Positions 60,509-63,708 of a DNA stretch of 63,708 nucleotides are shown piece after piece. The notes under the pieces were generated by a model. The model made no database searches. It was not told where the DNA came from and saw nothing but the letters and a program-made list of their open reading frames with translations. Source of the DNA: an uncultured Prevotella sp. (GTDB lineage: Bacteria > Bacteroidota > Bacteroidia > Bacteroidales > Bacteroidaceae); the NCBI GenBank assembly GCA_946999045.1, contig CAMQBR010000010.1:1-63708 (forward strand). The letters are read 5' to 3'. Position 1 is the first letter of the stretch. The number at the start of each line of letters is the position of its first letter. Position numbers and translations under genes: made by a program.

Positions 60509-61735
60509 TTATAATTCCAGTTCTCCTCCAAACACTTCGTGCCAAGGTAGTCCCTGCTTGTTCAGTTGTTCCATGAAAGGATCAGGATTGAAATCCTCAA
60601 CATTCCACACACCTGGCTTCCTCCAAATACCTTTGAAGAACATCATGGCACCAATCATAGCTGGTACCCCTGTTGTGTAACTTACACCCTGCATACCTGT
60701 TTCCTTGTAAGCCTCTTGGTGCTTGCAGTTGTTGTAAACATAGTAAGTTAACTCCTTACCGTCTTTTATACCACGAATACGGCAACCTATACTTGTTTCA
60801 CCGTCATAGTTCTCACCTAACTCCTGTGGATTAGGCAAAACCGCTTTCAAAAACTGCAAAGGAACAATGTTTACTTTTACTTTCTTTCCAGAACCATCAG
60901 CTAATTCTGCTTCGTATGGAATCTTATCAATACGAGACATACCCAAATTCTGAATAACATTCAAGTAATTAAGATACTGCGCACCAAAAGTCATCCAGAA
61001 GCGAGCCTGTTTGATAGTAGGATAATTCTTAACCAAGCTTTCCAGTTCTTCATGGTGCATCAAGTAACTCTCACGCAGACCTATGTTTGGATACGTAATA
61101 GGTTGATGAATTTCCAAAGGCTCAGTCTCTATCCATTTGCCATCCTTATAATAAAGTCCTTTTTGTGTAATTTCTCTAATGTTAATCTCAGGATTAAAGT
61201 TTGTTGCAAAAGCTTTGTGGTGATTACCAGCATTACAATCAACAATATCAAGATTGTGTATCTCATCAAAATAATGCTTGGCAGCGTATGCCGTAAACAC
61301 ACCGCTCACACCTGGATCAAAGCCACAACCCAAGATAGCTGTTAAGCCAGCTTTCTCAAATTTATCCTTATAAGCCCATTGCCATGAATATTCAAAGTGG
61401 GCTTTGTCCTTAGGCTCGTAGTTAGCCGTATCAAGATAATGGCATCCGCAAGCCAAACAAGCATCCATAATGGTAAGGTCTTGATAAGGTAAAGCCAAAT
61501 TGATAACCAATTCTGGTTTATAATCATTAAACACAGCTTTTAGCTGTTCTACATCGTCAGCATCAACCTGTGCCGTTTTGATGTTAGAATTGCCAATAGC
61601 CTTGACAATAGCGTCGCACTTTTCTTTTCTGCGACTGGCAATCATAAACTCTGTAAATACATCTGCATTCTGTGCTATCTTGAATGCAGCAACAGTAGCG
61701 ACGCCACCAGCGCCAATCATTAAAACTCTTGACAT
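60509..61735 (-). CDS. Carboxynorspermidine dehydrogenase-like (saccharopine dehydrogenase family)
   Basis: 408 residues from MSRVLMIGAGGVATVAAFK, with a Rossmann GAGGVAT (8-14) for NAD(P). The downstream family regions LALPYQDLTIMDAC, CGFDPGVSGVFTAYA (about 152-166) and GMQGVSYTTGVPAM (C-terminal third) match carboxy(nor)spermidine dehydrogenase rather than lysine-pathway saccharopine reductase. In the polyamine route used by Bacteroidetes this enzyme reductively joins aspartate semialdehyde to putrescine or diaminopropane. The partner decarboxylase is not in the window. The frame is open 24 codons upstream but the chosen Met starts the Rossmann strand directly. Confidence 0.88.
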   Translation of the reverse strand: MSRVLMIGAGGVATVAAFKIAQNADVFTEFMIASRRKEKCDAIVKAIGNSNIKTAQVDADDVEQLKAVFNDYKPELVINLALPYQDLTIMDACLACGCHYLDTANYEPKDKAHFEYSWQWAYKDKFEKAGLTAILGCGFDPGVSGVFTAYAAKHYFDEIHNLDIVDCNAGNHHKAFATNFNPEINIREITQKGLYYKDGKWIETEPLEIHQPITYPNIGLRESYLMHHEELESLVKNYPTIKQARFWMTFGAQYLNYLNVIQNLGMSRIDKIPYEAELADGSGKKVKVNIVPLQFLKAVLPNPQELGENYDGETSIGCRIRGIKDGKELTYYVYNNCKHQEAYKETGMQGVSYTTGVPAMIGAMMFFKGIWRKPGVWNVEDFNPDPFMEQLNKQGLPWHEVFGGELEL

Positions 61736-61833
61736 AGTAAATGATACTCCTGACATCTTATATATAATATAAGAGAGTGCCTCGCAGGATACGCTTTTAG
61801 GTGGCACTTTCTATAGATTATTATTGCTAATTG

Positions 61834-62439
61834 TTATTTTATCTCTTCACTCTTAATGCCCAATGCCTTAAGTACTGAGTAGCCTAGTATCTCTTGTCTA
61901 AAGTTTCCACCGAGCATAGGTTGCATGGTGAATACGGTAATACGTTTACTATCATCTTCTACAAAATGCAAGGTGTTACGAATGCTTTCGTATATCTCTT
62001 CGCTTTCAGCATTGGGTATTACCATTACTCGTTTAACCTTAGGTTGTTTGCAAACGTTTTGTAAAATGTCAACAAAGAAGTCGGCACCGTCTACAATATC
62101 TTCTATAGGAAACGAACTCAGCATAAATTCTCCCAAATGATCTTTAAACGCCATACCGTTCAGTTCTTTCTCGTAGTTGGAGGGATTAAAGTTTTCCATG
62201 TTATTTTTATCCTTTTCATGAATAAAAATAACTTGATTTTTTTCGTTGCCTTCTCTGATACCACCGTCTAAAGCCACACAATCCAGCCACCTTGCCAAGT
62301 TAGCTTTTGGCAGGCGTCTACCTATTTCGTTTTCAAAGTAAACGGTTAGGTTAAACACAACCTTGTCTATATAGTCGGCATCAACGAGAATAATATTCTT
62401 GCTCCACTCTACGTTTATGTTATTAATTTGAGCATCCAT
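61834..62439 (-). CDS. Conserved Bacteroidales protein, DUF6621-like
   Basis: 201 residues from MDAQINNINVEW. The frame is open 14 codons further upstream, but the promoter element at 62446-62453 lies inside that part. No signal peptide. It begins with strand-rich sequence containing ILVDADYIDKVVFNLTVYFENEIGRRLPKANL and later VKRVMVIPNAESEEIYESI. It resembles a family known to me as DUF6621, tentatively. The acidic DADYID near 20-26 might bind metal, but no function is proposed. It sits 98 bp upstream of the carboxynorspermidine dehydrogenase-like gene on the same strand. Confidence 0.72.
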   Translation of the reverse strand: MDAQINNINVEWSKNIILVDADYIDKVVFNLTVYFENEIGRRLPKANLARWLDCVALDGGIREGNEKNQVIFIHEKDKNNMENFNPSNYEKELNGMAFKDHLGEFMLSSFPIEDIVDGADFFVDILQNVCKQPKVKRVMVIPNAESEEIYESIRNTLHFVEDDSKRITVFTMQPMLGGNFRQEILGYSVLKALGIKSEEIK

Positions 62440-62445
62440 ACTTTG

Positions 62446-62453
62446 CAAATTTA
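62446..62453 (-). promoter_or_regulatory. -7 element upstream of the DUF6621-like gene
   Basis: Minus-strand TAAATTTG matches TAnnTTTG and places the start point just before the ATG at 62439, giving a very short leader. It supports that start over the longer frame. Confidence 0.5.
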
Positions 62454-62691
62454 CATAAAAATAATGATACTCTCTTCGCATTCTTCGCTTTTTTTATCCA
62501 AGAGTATTTAGGGCGTGTATATGTATGTGTTGAAGAAATGAAACAAGGGCATATTTACGACTGTTAAGATGTGTGTATGCAAATAATAAGCTTTTATGTC
62601 TTTGCTCTATATACCCCAAAAACTTTTATAGAGCCAGCCTTAATAAAAAAGTAGCAAAACCAAATGAGAGTTGCCAACCTTTAGTTTCTTA

Positions 62692-63387
62692 TTAGCTCTT
62701 TAACACTTTTTCTACTTGTTTAATGAGCCACTGTCGCTGTTCATCAATAGTCATCTTACTGTTTTCAAGTACTATGGCATCTTCAGCTTTTCTTAAGGGA
62801 GATACTTTTCTATGCGAGTCAATGTAATCGCGCTCTTGTACATTCTTTAATATATCTTGATAATCGGCATACATACCTTTTTGCTGCAATTCATCATAAC
62901 GACGCTGTGCACGAACTTCTGCTGATGCGGTAACAAATATCTTTAGTTCGGCATAAGGAAATACAGTTGTACCTATATCGCGACCATCCATTACAATGCC
63001 CTTGTCTTGTCCCATACGTTGTTGTTGTTTTACCAATGCATCTCGTACAAAGGGTAGAGCAGCTATGGTGCTTACTTTATTGCTTACTTGCATTGAGCGT
63101 ATCTCTTTTTCAACCAATTGACCGTTAAGGTAAGTATCTGGTTTACCTGTCTCACCATTTAGCTTAAATGATATATGTATCTGTGGTATGGCTTGTTGTA
63201 AACTCGCTTCATCCACTTTACTATTATCTTCTATAAATAAATTATTACGCAGAGCATAAAGTGTTACGGCACGATACATAGCACCTGTATCTACATAGAT
63301 ATATCCTAAATGATGAGCTAAGTCTTTCGCCATGGTGCTTTTCCCACAGGATGAAAAGCCGTCAATAGCTATCACTATTTTCTTCAT
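62692..63387 (-). CDS. cmk: Cytidylate kinase
   Basis: 231 residues. P-loop AIDGFSSCGKST (about 7-18), YVDTGAMYRAVTLYAL (about 31-46), and GRDIGTTVFPYAELKIFVTAS (about 135-155) identify bacterial CMP kinase, which phosphorylates CMP and dCMP. Complete, no unusual substitutions seen. It stands alone: 210-250 bp of AT-rich DNA with a possible element end (TTTTATAGAGCCAGCC near 62627) downstream and nested miniature elements upstream. Confidence 0.96.
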   Translation of the reverse strand: MKKIVIAIDGFSSCGKSTMAKDLAHHLGYIYVDTGAMYRAVTLYALRNNLFIEDNSKVDEASLQQAIPQIHISFKLNGETGKPDTYLNGQLVEKEIRSMQVSNKVSTIAALPFVRDALVKQQQRMGQDKGIVMDGRDIGTTVFPYAELKIFVTASAEVRAQRRYDELQQKGMYADYQDILKNVQERDYIDSHRKVSPLRKAEDAIVLENSKMTIDEQRQWLIKQVEKVLKS

Positions 63388-63427
63388 TATTTAATGTTTA
63401 AGTTTTTTTTAGAAATTAAGAAGTTAA

Positions 63428-63463
63428 GACTGATTCTATAAATTAGCCTTGTTAGATTTTAAA
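63428..63463. mobile_element. Miniature element, outer copy cut by another insertion (left part)
   Basis: GACTGATTCTATAAATTAGC then CTTGTTAGATTTT, the left end of the 54012-type element, with TTAA just outside (63424-63427). It is interrupted by the element starting at 63464; the remainder lies beyond the window. Confidence 0.65.
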
Positions 63464-63708
63464 GGGCGGTTCTATCAATCACCACCGTAAAGTTTTTATG
63501 TTAGTTGTTTTACGTTTTGTCATCTCGTGGGCTCTTTTTATATAAAACAGGCTGCGCCTCAACAATTCAAACAAGTTTGATTGTATTCGGCTTGCTCAGT
63601 TTTTGGTCAATTTGCTTGCTCGTTCAGGAAGTATAGATCGCTATACTCCTTCTCTCATAAACAAATTGACCTCAAAAATAGTCTCACAATCTGTCAAAGC
63701 TAATTTAT
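63464..63708. mobile_element. Miniature element inserted in the outer copy; runs off the window
   Basis: Starts GGGCGGTTCTATCAATCACC at 63464 and reaches CTAATTTAT at the window end, a few bases before the expected right terminus. It carries an extra block of about 65 bp (AACAGGCTGCGCCTCAACAA and so on). Inner arms GGTCAATTTG/CAAATTGACC and apical GTATAG-A-TCG-CTATAC are clear. TAAA precedes it; the right duplication cannot be checked. Confidence 0.7.

Noticed and set aside
60509..61735. Lysine-pathway saccharopine dehydrogenase
   Set aside because: Bacteroidales use other lysine routes; motifs fit the carboxynorspermidine dehydrogenase branch better, though family-level annotation tools may still say saccharopine dehydrogenase.
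62620..62645. Right end of another miniature element (TTTTATAGAGCCAGCC)
   Set aside because: Only about 16 bp resemble the family end and no body or left end is found; chance or a very old remnant cannot be told apart.

Overview
The window looks like a chromosomal segment of a Bacteroidales bacterium, most likely Prevotella or a close relative. The evidence is AT-rich DNA, TAnnTTTG promoter elements with TTG/TTTG about 20 bp upstream, SusC/SusD-type outer-membrane systems, lipoproteins with Bacteroidetes lipoboxes, DUF families typical of Bacteroidales, and a prfB gene without the usual programmed frameshift. Two tRNA genes are present. I see no rRNA and no CRISPR array.

Layout. 1-9000: acyl-CoA ligase, prfB, a 45-residue membrane protein, CYTH, VanZ, a helix-hairpin-helix protein, a CobW-type GTPase and fhs. 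9.0-15.5 kb: tRNA-Pro, rpsT with tRNA-Glu, recO, then the minus-strand yceD-rpmF-fabH-era-der cluster. 15.7-23.1 kb: a plus-strand envelope cluster with a phosphoethanolamine-transferase-like protein, two membrane acyltransferases, a UbiA-type polyprenyl-phosphate phosphoribosyltransferase, a HAD phosphatase fused to a GtrA-like flippase, and a polytopic DUF6080-like protein. 23.2-26.8 kb: an accessory island bounded by a decayed ISL3-type insertion sequence and nested miniature elements. It encloses an ABC-type ATPase plus a DUF4435 (Toprim-like) protein, a pair resembling the PARIS anti-phage system. 26.8-35.2 kb: trxB, glutathione peroxidase, a secreted nuclease, rpmE2, and a three-gene operon of a TonB-dependent receptor with two OB-fold-like lipoproteins. 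35.8-48.1 kb: a SusC/SusD peptide- or glycoprotein-type uptake locus followed by two paralogous DUF5117/DUF4953 metalloproteases, the first of which has lost all three zinc-binding histidines. 48.3-53.9 kb: ROK regulator and a large secreted GH2 beta-galactosidase. 54.4-63.4 kb: housekeeping genes (phosphatase, udk, a uracil-DNA glycosylase-like protein, a secreted EEP hydrolase, recA, a carboxynorspermidine dehydrogenase-like enzyme, cmk).

The most distinctive non-coding signal is a family of miniature inverted-repeat elements with at least eight full or partial copies. Intact copies carry an 18-bp terminal repeat GGGCGGTTCTATAAATTA (or a related form) and a 4-bp target duplication. One copy is inserted inside another, and the internal arms and apical hairpin show compensatory base changes between copies. 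Other notable structures are a 46-bp-arm hairpin between convergent operons and a 3 x 22-bp tandem array of small palindromes upstream of the protease pair.

How the genes may work together (inference): the 15.7-23.1 kb cluster could build, dephosphorylate, flip and use a polyprenyl-phosphate pentose while modifying surface glycans. The SusCD-protease locus would capture and digest proteinaceous ligands. The TonB/OB-fold operon with the neighbouring NUC1 nuclease could serve nucleic acid scavenging.
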